A stretch of 7,429 nucleotides of DNA from Candidatus Bathyarchaeota archaeon B26-1 (GTDB lineage: Archaea > Thermoproteota > Bathyarchaeia > Bathyarchaeales > B26-1): contig LUCD01000083.1 of the NCBI GenBank assembly GCA_001593925.1, positions 1 to 7,429 on the forward strand, written 5' to 3'. The position numbers and the translations under genes were made by a program. Below are positions 1 to 6,403 of the stretch, in pieces. The notes beneath the pieces are model-generated. The model did not search any database. It was not told where the DNA came from and saw only the letters and a list, made by a program, of their open reading frames with translations. Each line of letters opens with the position of its first letter. The first letter of the stretch is position 1.

Positions 1-2
1 TC

Positions 3-1091
3 AGAAGGAATATAAAGGAGGCTCTTCGCCGCAACCTCATCGAGTACGATGAGCTTAAAAGGAGGCCGGGACGGCTCTACCTGAAGGCCCAGGTCAACGA
101 GAACCTCTTAAAGGTTCTCTCGAGGGTCTTCGGGATATCATCGTTCTCCCCGGCTGTTGAGACAGGCTCCAGCCTCAGAGAGATCGTAGAGTCATGCCTG
201 AAAGTTGCATCGGCCAGGCTGAGGAGAGGTTGCAGCTTCGCGGTTAGGTGTAGGAGGGTCGGCGACCACCCATACACGAGCGAGGACGTCTGCAGGGATG
301 TTGGAAGCCGAATATTAGAGGCTTTCCCGGAGATGGATTTGAGGGTGGACTTGGAGAGCCCGGACGTAACCTTCTGGGTCGAGGTTAGAGACGAGGAGGC
401 CTTCATCTACGTGGACACTTTGAGGGCGTCGGGAGGGATGCCCCTCGGAACCCAGCCTAGACTCGTCTGTTTATTGAGTGGGGGTCTAGACTCCCCCGTC
501 GCATGCTGGTTAGCGATGAGGAGGGGAAGCCCAATAGTCCCACTGTACTTTGACAATAGCCCCTTCACCCCTGAGGCTGATAGGGTCCGAGCAGTGGAAG
601 CCGCCAAGGCGGTCTTCGAGTGGGCTCCAGGCTTCCCCAGACGGCTCTACATAGCCCAGAACGGTTCAAACTTGAAGGAGTTCTTGGAGAAGTCTCCCCG
701 GAGGCTCATCTGCCTCCTATGTAAGAGGCTCATGTACCGCATAGCCGAGAAGGTAGCCGACCTTGTGGGGGCCGCCGGGATAGTTACGGGGGAGATAATA
801 GGCGAGCAGGCGAGCCAAACCCTGTGGAACCTCAAGGTTCTAGACGCGGCTGTAACGAAGTACCCCGTCTACAGGCCGATCCTCTGCTTCGATAAGGTTG
901 AGGTGGAGAGGCTTGCACGTAAGATCGGAACCTACGAGGTCTCCGCCAAGGCCGCTGGAGGCTGTGAAGCCGCGCCGAGCAGACCCCGCACGAAGGCAAG
1001 CCTCGAGGAGGTTCTGGAAGCCGAGAAGGAAGTGGACGTAGCGCGGATGGTTGAACGTTCCTTGAATTCCTTAGAGTCGGTAACTTTCTAG
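3..1091 (+). CDS. thiI: tRNA 4-thiouridine synthase ThiI (5'-truncated by window edge)
   Basis: ThiI adenylates U8 of tRNA with ATP and replaces the oxygen with sulfur to make 4-thiouridine. The frame is open from base 3 to a TAG stop, giving 362 visible residues; by family length only about 15-30 N-terminal residues should be missing. Visible residues 1-40 fit the NFLD region. Residues about 44-150 fit THUMP (GISSFSPA, then a VRCRRVGDHPYTSED stretch), ending in the GGMPLG linker. The PP-loop SGGLDSPVA is at 159-167 (bases 477-503), followed by a GEIIGEQASQT motif. A CLLC pair (Cys237, Cys240; bases 711-722) and a third Cys (321; bases 963-965, AGGCEAAPSRP) match the cysteine pattern of archaeal ThiI, which has no rhodanese domain and is reported to bind an Fe-S cluster. 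No rhodanese domain is present here. The internal ATG at 333 lies inside THUMP and is not the start. The stop overlaps the convergent gene by 4 bp. Confidence 0.93.
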   Translation, partial: RRNIKEALRRNLIEYDELKRRPGRLYLKAQVNENLLKVLSRVFGISSFSPAVETGSSLREIVESCLKVASARLRRGCSFAVRCRRVGDHPYTSEDVCRDVGSRILEAFPEMDLRVDLESPDVTFWVEVRDEEAFIYVDTLRASGGMPLGTQPRLVCLLSGGLDSPVACWLAMRRGSPIVPLYFDNSPFTPEADRVRAVEAAKAVFEWAPGFPRRLYIAQNGSNLKEFLEKSPRRLICLLCKRLMYRIAEKVADLVGAAGIVTGEIIGEQASQTLWNLKVLDAAVTKYPVYRPILCFDKVEVERLARKIGTYEVSAKAAGGCEAAPSRPRTKASLEEVLEAEKEVDVARMVERSLNSLESVTF

Positions 1092-1858
1092 CTTGAGACC
1101 TTCGTCTTCCCTTTCGCTTCTCTGCTGACAATTATGGAGATGTCGATGACCACGATTATCCCCAGGACTGTGAGCGGGTTCAGGATCGCCGACTCCACGG
1201 GTCCAGCCGGGACCGTGAAGGTTACCCAGTCGCCGGAACGTTGGATGTCCCCGGCTTCCGGGGGCAGGACAACCTTGAAGGTTGGGTCGAACCCCGTCTC
1301 CCCAGCGTAGTTGCAGACGAAGGCAACATGGGTTCCCCTTTCAGGGTCGAGATGTTCGGTTCGGTTCCATTCCTCGAGTGGCCTCCCAAAGTACTTCGCT
1401 AAGTTCAGGGTGAGGATGCGCTCTCCCGCCTGCCCTGTTATGTTGCATACGACCTTCCTCCAACCCATGTCTAAACGGTAAATCTTCAACATCGTCTTCT
1501 CGTCGAACCTGAACCTCAAGATGTCGAGGCCTGTGAGGTAGAAGGAGACCTCGACCGACGCCGTTACGGGGTCGTACCTTACCCTTTCCCCGTAGAAGAA
1601 GACCCTCTCGAGGCCTCTCCTCCTGCACTCTTGGAGGATCCTCTCCGGAATCGTTGTGCTGTTGAAGGTTGCGGGGTCCGTGAGGTGCGTGTAGACCGTG
1701 GAGTTTAGGTTCTCAAGCCTAACGACGACGTATACCCCATCCCCTACGGAGGACTCGACTGAGAACGAGGCGGCGACCGCGTAGACGGCCGTGGAGAAGG
1801 TGAGCGTTAACAGAATGGCGGAGGGTAGTAGGTTCTCCACCCACCTGTTCCTATCCAA
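1088..1858 (-). CDS. Hypothetical exported protein with C-terminal membrane anchor
   Basis: I do not recognise a family. The 256-residue product has a short charged N terminus followed by a hydrophobic stretch at about 10-32, which reads as a signal peptide or N-terminal membrane segment. A polar, probably beta-rich middle (33-220) follows. A second hydrophobic helix spans about 223-245 and ends in a basic tail (REAKGKTK). This predicts a domain outside the cell held by a C-terminal anchor with its tail in the cytoplasm. Four N-glycosylation sequons sit in the predicted outer part (N52-S-T, N66-S-T, N139-I-T, N165-R-T), as expected for an archaeal surface glycoprotein. Three Cys (78, 138, 182) are outside the predicted helices. 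The start is TTG at 1858, chosen because GGAAGGAGG lies 10 bases upstream; no ATG fits. It follows the PAC2 gene by 27 bp on the same strand, so co-transcription is likely. Function unknown. Confidence 0.8.
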   Translation of the reverse strand: MDRNRWVENLLPSAILLTLTFSTAVYAVAASFSVESSVGDGVYVVVRLENLNSTVYTHLTDPATFNSTTIPERILQECRRRGLERVFFYGERVRYDPVTASVEVSFYLTGLDILRFRFDEKTMLKIYRLDMGWRKVVCNITGQAGERILTLNLAKYFGRPLEEWNRTEHLDPERGTHVAFVCNYAGETGFDPTFKVVLPPEAGDIQRSGDWVTFTVPAGPVESAILNPLTVLGIIVVIDISIIVSREAKGKTKVSS

Positions 1859-1868
1859 AACCTCAAAG

Positions 1869-1877
1869 CCTCCTTCC
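1869..1877 (-). promoter_or_regulatory. Strong ribosome binding site for the exported-protein gene
   Basis: Read on the minus strand this is GGAAGGAGG, an extended Shine-Dalgarno match. The GGAGG core ends 10 bases before a TTG codon at 1858-1856. It lies within the 27-bp gap after the PAC2 stop. It supports both the TTG start and independent ribosome entry on a shared message. Confidence 0.7.
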
Positions 1878-1885
1878 GCGCCAAG

Positions 1886-2632
1886 CTAGATGAACCATTG
1901 AGGCTTGCTCTCCCTCTCAGGCTTTACGGGTTTAACCTGTAGATCGAACGGCCTCATAGTCTCTAAGCCCTCGGCTAACTTGACATCACCGTCGAGGCGC
2001 ATCCTCAAGCCTAGAATCTTCGAGATAGCCTTCAAAACCTCCCGTGCGGCCTCCTCATCCGGGTAAGTTCCCGGGGTCTCGGCTAGGATGCAGAACCCTT
2101 TCATGCCCCGTAGTTTCCCTAAGGCTACGAGGAGCCCCGCCGCCCCGAAGATTTGTCCCCTGAGAACCTCTGCGCCTAGGCTTCGGGCCGCCTCAGCCGT
2201 CTCCAGGTCGGAGGCGGCGTAGTAGAGCTTAGGCTCCTTGACCTCCGTTCCAGGCCTGTACCCTCCCATCGTTATGATATATTTACATCCGAGTTCCTGG
2301 GACACGTCGAGGATTTTGCCGCAGAGTTCGTACTGGCCCCGGGTCGTTAGAGCCTGCGTGTTCCCGAAGAGGATTATCAAGTCTCGCTCGTCTTTGTATC
2401 TGCCCTTGTGGTAGTAGAGGCGGTTAGTTGGGAACTTGAGGGAGCCCCCCTTAACCGTCACCGCGACGTTCTGGAAGGCTGAACACTTGATCTCCCCAAA
2501 GAGCTTCGCTTGGAGTTCCCTAATCATGTAGGAGGCCGCTATGTTCGCTACCAGCCCTATTCCGGGGAGCCCCTCGATCAGGACGGGGTCCCTCAAAGCC
2601 GGTTTTTCGTAGAGCTTAACTATGCACGCCAT
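1886..2632 (-). CDS. PAC2-family proteasome-assembly-chaperone-like protein
   Basis: The PAC2 family contains eukaryotic proteasome assembly chaperones and archaeal homologues such as PbaA and PbaB; some of the archaeal ones bind or activate the 20S proteasome. The 248 residues show the family hallmarks: an N-terminal EGLPGIGLVANIAASYMI segment (20-37), a central ITMGGYRPG strand-loop (120-128), GQIFGAAGLLVALGKLRGM (159-177) and AETPGTYPDEEAA (184-196). The chain ends after a Lys/Pro-rich linker in W246-F247-I248, close to the hydrophobic-Tyr-any (HbYX) tails that dock into proteasome alpha-ring pockets, with Phe in place of Tyr. The protein is probably cytosolic: no signal peptide or membrane helix is visible. 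The ATG start at 2632 is preceded by a weak GGGA about 9 bases upstream and by TATA-like elements shared with tgtA. The exported-protein gene follows after 27 bp. Proteasome involvement is inferred from family and tail, not proven. Confidence 0.88.
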   Translation of the reverse strand: MACIVKLYEKPALRDPVLIEGLPGIGLVANIAASYMIRELQAKLFGEIKCSAFQNVAVTVKGGSLKFPTNRLYYHKGRYKDERDLIILFGNTQALTTRGQYELCGKILDVSQELGCKYIITMGGYRPGTEVKEPKLYYAASDLETAEAARSLGAEVLRGQIFGAAGLLVALGKLRGMKGFCILAETPGTYPDEEAAREVLKAISKILGLRMRLDGDVKLAEGLETMRPFDLQVKPVKPERESKPQWFI

Positions 2633-2717
2633 CAGTCCGCATCCCTTTCCCCGTTGATGGACGACTAGAATTTAAATGAGGCCTCATAATTAAACCTCTT
2701 GCTAGGAAGGTTCGGTT
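2633..2717. promoter_or_regulatory. Divergent promoter region between the PAC2 gene and tgtA
   Basis: These 85 bp separate two divergent starts. TTTAAAT at 2671-2677 reads as a TATA box on both strands. Rightwards it predicts a start near 2700, giving a short leader that includes GGAAGG (2705-2710), 7 bases before the tgtA ATG. Leftwards it predicts a start near 2648, about 15 bases before the PAC2 ATG. A second AT-rich element, TAATTAAA at 2687-2694, could serve either strand. Transcription start positions are inferred from usual archaeal TATA spacing. Confidence 0.6.
2676..2687. repeat. Perfect 12-bp palindrome, possible operator
   Basis: ATGAGGCCTCAT is its own reverse complement. It lies between two AT-rich TATA-like elements in the divergent promoter region, overlapping the end of TTTAAAT by two bases. 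A regulator bound here could block TBP/TFB access in both directions. The position is suggestive, but no second copy was noticed in the window, and one palindrome of this size can occur by chance. Confidence 0.35.
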
Positions 2718-4370
2718 ATGAGCTTCGAGGTTAAGGGACGGGACCTCCTTGGGAGGATAGGCCGCCTCGAGACGAAGAGCGGGGCGATAGAGACGCCTCT
2801 CCTATTACCGGTTATAAACCCGGTTAAGGTGTCCGTTGAACCGAAGGAGATGATGGAGAGGTTTGGATGCGAAGCTGTGATCACCAACGCTTACATAGTG
2901 AAGAGGAACTTTGGAGAAGAAGCTGAGGAACGTGGCATACATGGCCTCCTAGACTACCCCGGAGTAGTAATGACGGACTCCGGAGCCTACCAGATCCTCC
3001 TCTACGGGGATGTCGAGATAGACCCCGAAGGGATCGTTCTCTACCAAGAGGCGATAGGAAGCGACATCGCCACGATACTGGACATCCCAACCGGCTGGAG
3101 GGTCTCGGAGGAGTACGCCCGATACACGGTTGAGGAGACTTTAAGAAGGGCGGAGGCTCTGAAGAGGATAAAGAGGCGGGACGACATCCTCTGGGTAGGC
3201 CCAATTCAGGGAGGGCAACGCCTAGACCTAGTCGCATACTCCGCCCGGAGGATGGGTTCCCTCCCTTTCCAGATTCACGCGCTGGGAAGCCCTACACCGG
3301 TTATGGAACGTTACCTCTTCGATGTACTCGTCGATATGATCATGGCGGCGAAGGGGAACATCCCCCCCAACAGGCCTCTCCACCTCTTCGGAGCCGGCCA
3401 CCCCTTCATGTTCGCGCTGGTTGTGGCCTTGGGATGCGACCTCTTCGACTCGGCGGCCTACTCCCTCTACGCCCGTAGCGACCGGTACATGACCGAACGT
3501 GGAACCGTCCGGCTGGCTCGGCTTGACTATCTGCCTTGCTCATGTCCAATCTGCTCTAAGAGGAGCCCTAAGGACCTGTCTGAGATGCCTAAGGCTGAAC
3601 GGGAACGTGAGCTCGCCCTGCACAACCTCTACGTATGCTTCTCTGAGATGAGAAAGATAAAGCAGGCGATCTCGGAGGGTAGGCTCTGGGAGCACCTTGA
3701 GATGAGGGCTCACGGGCACCCCTCGCTTCTCCAAGCCGTGAGGAGATTGAGGAAGTACAGCGAATACTTGGAGAGGCATACCCCAGTGACGAAGAGGAGC
3801 GGCCTCTTCTTCTATGGGGCCTTAAGCCTGATCCGGCCTGAGGTTCTCCGCCACAGGAGGAAGATTCTGGAACGTTACTCTCCCCCAGCCGGCTCGAGGG
3901 TGCTCCTTCTCATCCCAGAGTTTTGGATGGAGCCTCCTAGGAGGTCGAGGAGATACGAGGCTTTCGTGAGGTCTGTTAGGAGGGAGGTAGGCGAGGAAGC
4001 TGCCTCTAGCCTCCACGTCTGCCTCTACGGCGTTCCCTTCGGGGTTATCCCCCTAGAGATTAGGGAGGTCTACCCCCTCTCACAGTACGAGGTCGCCCTT
4101 CCACCCGAATCGGAGACCGAAGACTACGTTGTGGAGACGGTTCTGGAGTACATCAAGAAGACGAGGTACAAGATGGTTCTCATGGTCTGGGAGAGATGCC
4201 CTTTCGGGAGGCGTGTAGCCGAAGCATGCGGTTCCCTATGCAAATCTTTAGGAATCCCCTTCAAAGGCTTCCAAGCGACTCGTAGACTGACGAAGAGCCT
4301 CGTAAAGAGCGTTGCGGAGGCTCTAACCCATCCCGAGAAGAGGAGAGCTCGCACCGGAGAATCTGAGTAA
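2718..4370 (+). CDS. tgtA: Archaeosine tRNA-guanine transglycosylase (arcTGT), no PUA domain seen
   Basis: This enzyme exchanges guanine-15 in the tRNA D-loop for preQ0, the first tRNA-bound step of archaeosine synthesis. The 550 residues start with a TGT catalytic barrel: GRIGRLETKSGAIETPLLLPVINP at the N terminus, MTDSGAYQ with Asp87, LDIPTGW (121-127), VGPIQGG (160-166) and LFDSAAY with Asp244. Asp87 and Asp244 match the two essential aspartates of the family. The zinc site is Cys274, Cys276, Cys279 (CSCPIC) and His302. A linker with FFYGALSLIRPEVLRHR (364-380) leads to a domain at about 395-540 containing VPFGVIPLEIREVYPLSQYE, as in the DUF5591-type domain of TgtA and ArcS. The C2 and PUA modules of full-length arcTGT are not recognisable, and the PCx3KPYx2Sx2H motif of ArcS is absent, so amidotransferase activity is not expected. 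The ATG has GGAAGG 7 bases upstream. Confidence 0.95.
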   Translation: MSFEVKGRDLLGRIGRLETKSGAIETPLLLPVINPVKVSVEPKEMMERFGCEAVITNAYIVKRNFGEEAEERGIHGLLDYPGVVMTDSGAYQILLYGDVEIDPEGIVLYQEAIGSDIATILDIPTGWRVSEEYARYTVEETLRRAEALKRIKRRDDILWVGPIQGGQRLDLVAYSARRMGSLPFQIHALGSPTPVMERYLFDVLVDMIMAAKGNIPPNRPLHLFGAGHPFMFALVVALGCDLFDSAAYSLYARSDRYMTERGTVRLARLDYLPCSCPICSKRSPKDLSEMPKAERERELALHNLYVCFSEMRKIKQAISEGRLWEHLEMRAHGHPSLLQAVRRLRKYSEYLERHTPVTKRSGLFFYGALSLIRPEVLRHRRKILERYSPPAGSRVLLLIPEFWMEPPRRSRRYEAFVRSVRREVGEEAASSLHVCLYGVPFGVIPLEIREVYPLSQYEVALPPESETEDYVVETVLEYIKKTRYKMVLMVWERCPFGRRVAEACGSLCKSLGIPFKGFQATRRLTKSLVKSVAEALTHPEKRRARTGESE

Positions 4371-4372
4371 CG

Positions 4373-4380
4373 TTTTTATA
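4373..4380 (+). promoter_or_regulatory. TATA box for the beta-CASP nuclease operon; possible tgtA termination tract
   Basis: TTTTTATA begins 3 bases after the tgtA stop. As a TATA box it predicts transcription from about 4402-4406, a leader of roughly 45-50 bases before the ATG at 4451. The T5 run (4373-4377) could also act as a U-rich terminator for tgtA. A second AT-rich stretch, AATATATG at 4387-4394, is an alternative TATA. No strong Shine-Dalgarno precedes 4451. Confidence 0.5.
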
Positions 4381-4418
4381 ACCTTGAATATATGTAGAGA
4401 AGGAACGCTTTGAGGATA

Positions 4419-4447
4419 GATTAGTCCTTGCTTTAAGTTGATTAGTC
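4419..4447 (+). repeat. Direct repeat GATTAGTC in the nuclease leader
   Basis: GATTAGTC occurs at 4419-4426 and again at 4440-4447, with start points 21 bp apart, about two helical turns. The second copy ends 3 bases before the ATG at 4451. It could be a pair of binding sites for a DNA- or RNA-binding regulator, or chance. Confidence 0.3.
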
Positions 4448-4450
4448 TGG

Positions 4451-5725
4451 ATGGTGAGTACGATTCCGTTGAAGATAACTTTCCTTGGGTCCGCGAGGGA
4501 GGTTGGGAGGGCAGCCATAGCCGTCAAGTCTGAGAAGACCCAGATTCTCCTCGATTACGGGGTTATGCTCGATCATATTCCGGGTTTCCCGATGCACATC
4601 CCTCCGCGGGACCTCGATGCTGTTGTGATGACGCATAGTCACCTAGATCATTCAGGGGCAATCCCCGTCTTCTACATAAAGAACGGGATGCCTGTGTATG
4701 GGACGAGGGTGGCGTTTGACCTAGCTAACATATTGATCAGAGACTTCATAAAGCTCTCGGGTTATTACCTCCCCTTTGAGTACATTGAGCTTAGGTCTAT
4801 GCTAAGGCATGCCGTCAGTCTGGGGTACAGGAAGGAGGTTAAGGTCGGCGACATAAGGTTCCGGCTCCTGAACTCCGGACACATACCGGGAGGGGCCCAG
4901 GTCCTCCTAGAGTCTGGGGGGAGGAGGGTCCTGTACACGAGCGACTACAACGCGGTGGAGACGCGCCTACTGAAGGGGGCTGACCAAGAGTATGGGGAAC
5001 TCGACGCGGTCATAATAGAGAGCACGTACGCCGACGAGGATCATACGGAGAGGACTGCTCTAGAGAGGAGGTTCGTCGAGGAGGTGACCGAGATCGTGGA
5101 GGCCGGCGGAACGGTTCTGGTTCCAGCCTTCAGTGTAGGCCGGGCTCAGGAGATAGCTTGCATCTTAGCCGCTTACCACTTTGAGTACTCCGTTGTCATC
5201 GACGGGATGGCGCGTGAGGCCAGCAGAATACTCATGAATAACAGCGAGTTCCTAGGTGACCCCCGCCTCTTCATGAACGCTATGCATAAGGCTGACTGGG
5301 TTGAGAATTGGAGGGACCGTAGGAAGGCCTCGAAGAGCCCCGGCGTGATAATCTCTCCGGCCGGAATGCTGAAGGGTGGCCCCGCCGCCTTCTACATACA
5401 GACCGTCGGCAAGAAGCCTAACAACGCCGTCTTCCTCGTCGGATACCAGATACCTGGGACCCCCGGCCGGGAACTCTTGGATAAAGGTGTCTGCGTCATA
5501 GACGGGAAGGTTAGGAAGGTCAAGGCTAAGGTTGGGTTCTTCGACTTCTCGTCCCACTCCGGAGCTAGGGAGCTGAAAGAGACGGTTAGGGGTTTGGAGG
5601 GGAACCCGAAGGTCTACGTCGTCCACGGGGCTGAGGGTAACTGCCCCATGTTCGCTAAGTGGATTAGGGAGGAGGTGGGCCTAAAGGCGAAGGCGCCCAA
5701 GGCCGGGGAGGTAGTAGAGGTCTAA
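4451..5725 (+). CDS. Metallo-beta-lactamase/beta-CASP ribonuclease, aCPSF2-like
   Basis: This is an RNA-cutting zinc enzyme related to CPSF73 and RNase J, acting in the cytoplasm in RNA processing or decay. In 424 residues all core motifs are present: HSHLDHSG (His62, His64, Asp66, His67), His144 in NSGHIPGG, Asp165 in TSDYN, then the beta-CASP motifs ESTYAD (Glu190, motif A), PAFSVGRAQE (225-234), His369 in SSHSG (motif B) and His392 in VVHGAEGNC (motif C). THSHLDHSG and ESTYAD are CPSF-like rather than RNase J-like. Length and the lack of N-terminal KH domains match the short archaeal form (aCPSF2) rather than aCPSF1, the transcription-termination factor. Whether it acts as endonuclease or 5'-3' exonuclease cannot be told from sequence. 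ATG at 4451 fits the usual N terminus (KITFLGSAREVGR) although no good Shine-Dalgarno is seen. amzA starts 7 bp after the stop, suggesting one transcript. Confidence 0.93.
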   Translation: MVSTIPLKITFLGSAREVGRAAIAVKSEKTQILLDYGVMLDHIPGFPMHIPPRDLDAVVMTHSHLDHSGAIPVFYIKNGMPVYGTRVAFDLANILIRDFIKLSGYYLPFEYIELRSMLRHAVSLGYRKEVKVGDIRFRLLNSGHIPGGAQVLLESGGRRVLYTSDYNAVETRLLKGADQEYGELDAVIIESTYADEDHTERTALERRFVEEVTEIVEAGGTVLVPAFSVGRAQEIACILAAYHFEYSVVIDGMAREASRILMNNSEFLGDPRLFMNAMHKADWVENWRDRRKASKSPGVIISPAGMLKGGPAAFYIQTVGKKPNNAVFLVGYQIPGTPGRELLDKGVCVIDGKVRKVKAKVGFFDFSSHSGARELKETVRGLEGNPKVYVVHGAEGNCPMFAKWIREEVGLKAKAPKAGEVVEV

Positions 5726-5732
5726 GGAAGGA

Positions 5733-6281
5733 ATGATCGTCTCCGTAGTACCGGTTGGAAAAGTTGAAGAGTCCATCTTGAAGTGTGTGGGTGAAGCCTT
5801 ATCCTCAGCATTCCCGAGGACGAGCTACACTATACTCGGGGAGGAGGTTCCCATTCCCCGGAGGGCCTACAACCCCTTCAGGAGGCAGTACCGCGCCGGC
5901 TTAATCCTGACGAGGATACTTGAAGTCGCCGAGGCTTTAGGAGTCGACCGGGCTTTAGGAGTCTTGGACGTGGACATCTACGCGCCCAGAATGAACTTCA
6001 TCTTCGGCGAGGCTCAGTGTCCTGGTAGAGCCGCCCTAATCTCCTTGTACAGGCTTAGGCCGGAGTTTTACGGTTTTCCGAGAGACATGAGGCTCCTCAA
6101 AGAGAGGGCTGTGAAGGAGGCGATCCACGAGATAGGCCACACGTTGGGCCTCGGCCACTGCAGTAACCCAAAGTGCGTGATGGCGTTCTCCCTTCACATA
6201 GGCATGACGGACCGGAAGCACCCAAAGTTCTGTGAGGCCTGCCGATTGGAGGTTGAGAAGAGGATCAGAGAGGTTCCTTGA
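5733..6281 (+). CDS. amzA: Archaemetzincin zinc metalloprotease
   Basis: Archaemetzincins are small zinc-dependent peptidases whose natural substrates are unknown. The 182-residue product carries the full signature HEIGHTLGLGHC at 132-143 (zinc ligands His132, His136, His142; catalytic Glu133), followed by Cys148 and Met150 of the Met-turn (NPKCVM). A CEAC pair (Cys167, Cys170) completes a second zinc site with Cys143 and Cys148. The N terminus MIVSVVPVGKVEESIL matches the family's opening strand, supporting the ATG at 5733. GGAAGGA immediately abuts this ATG, which is closer than ideal; GAGG at 5717-5720 is the alternative ribosome site, inside the end of the upstream gene. The length is normal and no signal peptide is present, so it should be cytosolic. 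With only 7 bp to the nuclease stop and no promoter between, it is very likely co-transcribed with the nuclease. Confidence 0.95.
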   Translation: MIVSVVPVGKVEESILKCVGEALSSAFPRTSYTILGEEVPIPRRAYNPFRRQYRAGLILTRILEVAEALGVDRALGVLDVDIYAPRMNFIFGEAQCPGRAALISLYRLRPEFYGFPRDMRLLKERAVKEAIHEIGHTLGLGHCSNPKCVMAFSLHIGMTDRKHPKFCEACRLEVEKRIREVP

Positions 6282-6403
6282 ATCTTCATTGATCTAGCCA
6301 TCTCCTTCACGCGCCTCTTCTCTATCCCTCTTTGGTTTAGGTTCGACGGTAACCGCGGAACCCTTCAGGCTAGAAAAGGACAGTGCGGCTTTTAAATCTT
6401 ACC
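6282..6403. other. Convergent intergenic region, no gene seen
   Basis: These 122 bp separate the ends of amzA and the phosphodiesterase gene. A pyrimidine-rich tract at 6298-6340 could help end rightward transcripts. A TATA-like TTTTAAAT lies at 6390-6397, with no convincing start codon downstream on either strand. No tRNA-like fold was recognised. Confidence 0.5.

Noticed and set aside
2881..3237. 118-codon minus-strand open frame within tgtA.
   Set aside because: It is low-complexity (Ser, Arg, Pro, Leu rich), antisense to the conserved TGT catalytic barrel, and a typical shadow of a GC-rich gene.
3560..4370. Possibility that the C-terminal part of tgtA is a fused ArcS amidotransferase.
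   Set aside because: The ArcS hallmark PCx3KPYx2Sx2H is absent; the shared DUF5591-like region alone does not imply that activity.
5252..5626. 124-codon minus-strand open frame within the nuclease gene.
   Set aside because: It is antisense to the conserved beta-CASP motifs and has no domain signature of its own.
6341..6370. GGTTCGA resembling a tRNA T-loop.
   Set aside because: No matching acceptor, anticodon or D-arm is found around it on either strand.
6282..6395. The amzA frame stays open for 37 codons after its TGA, suggesting readthrough or a frameshifted extension.
   Set aside because: AmzA already ends at the normal family length after its CxxC motif, and the extension shows no archaemetzincin similarity.
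6301..6399. Minus-strand open stretch of about 30 codons with a TATA-like box upstream.
   Set aside because: It contains no ATG, GTG or TTG start in frame, so I cannot support a gene.
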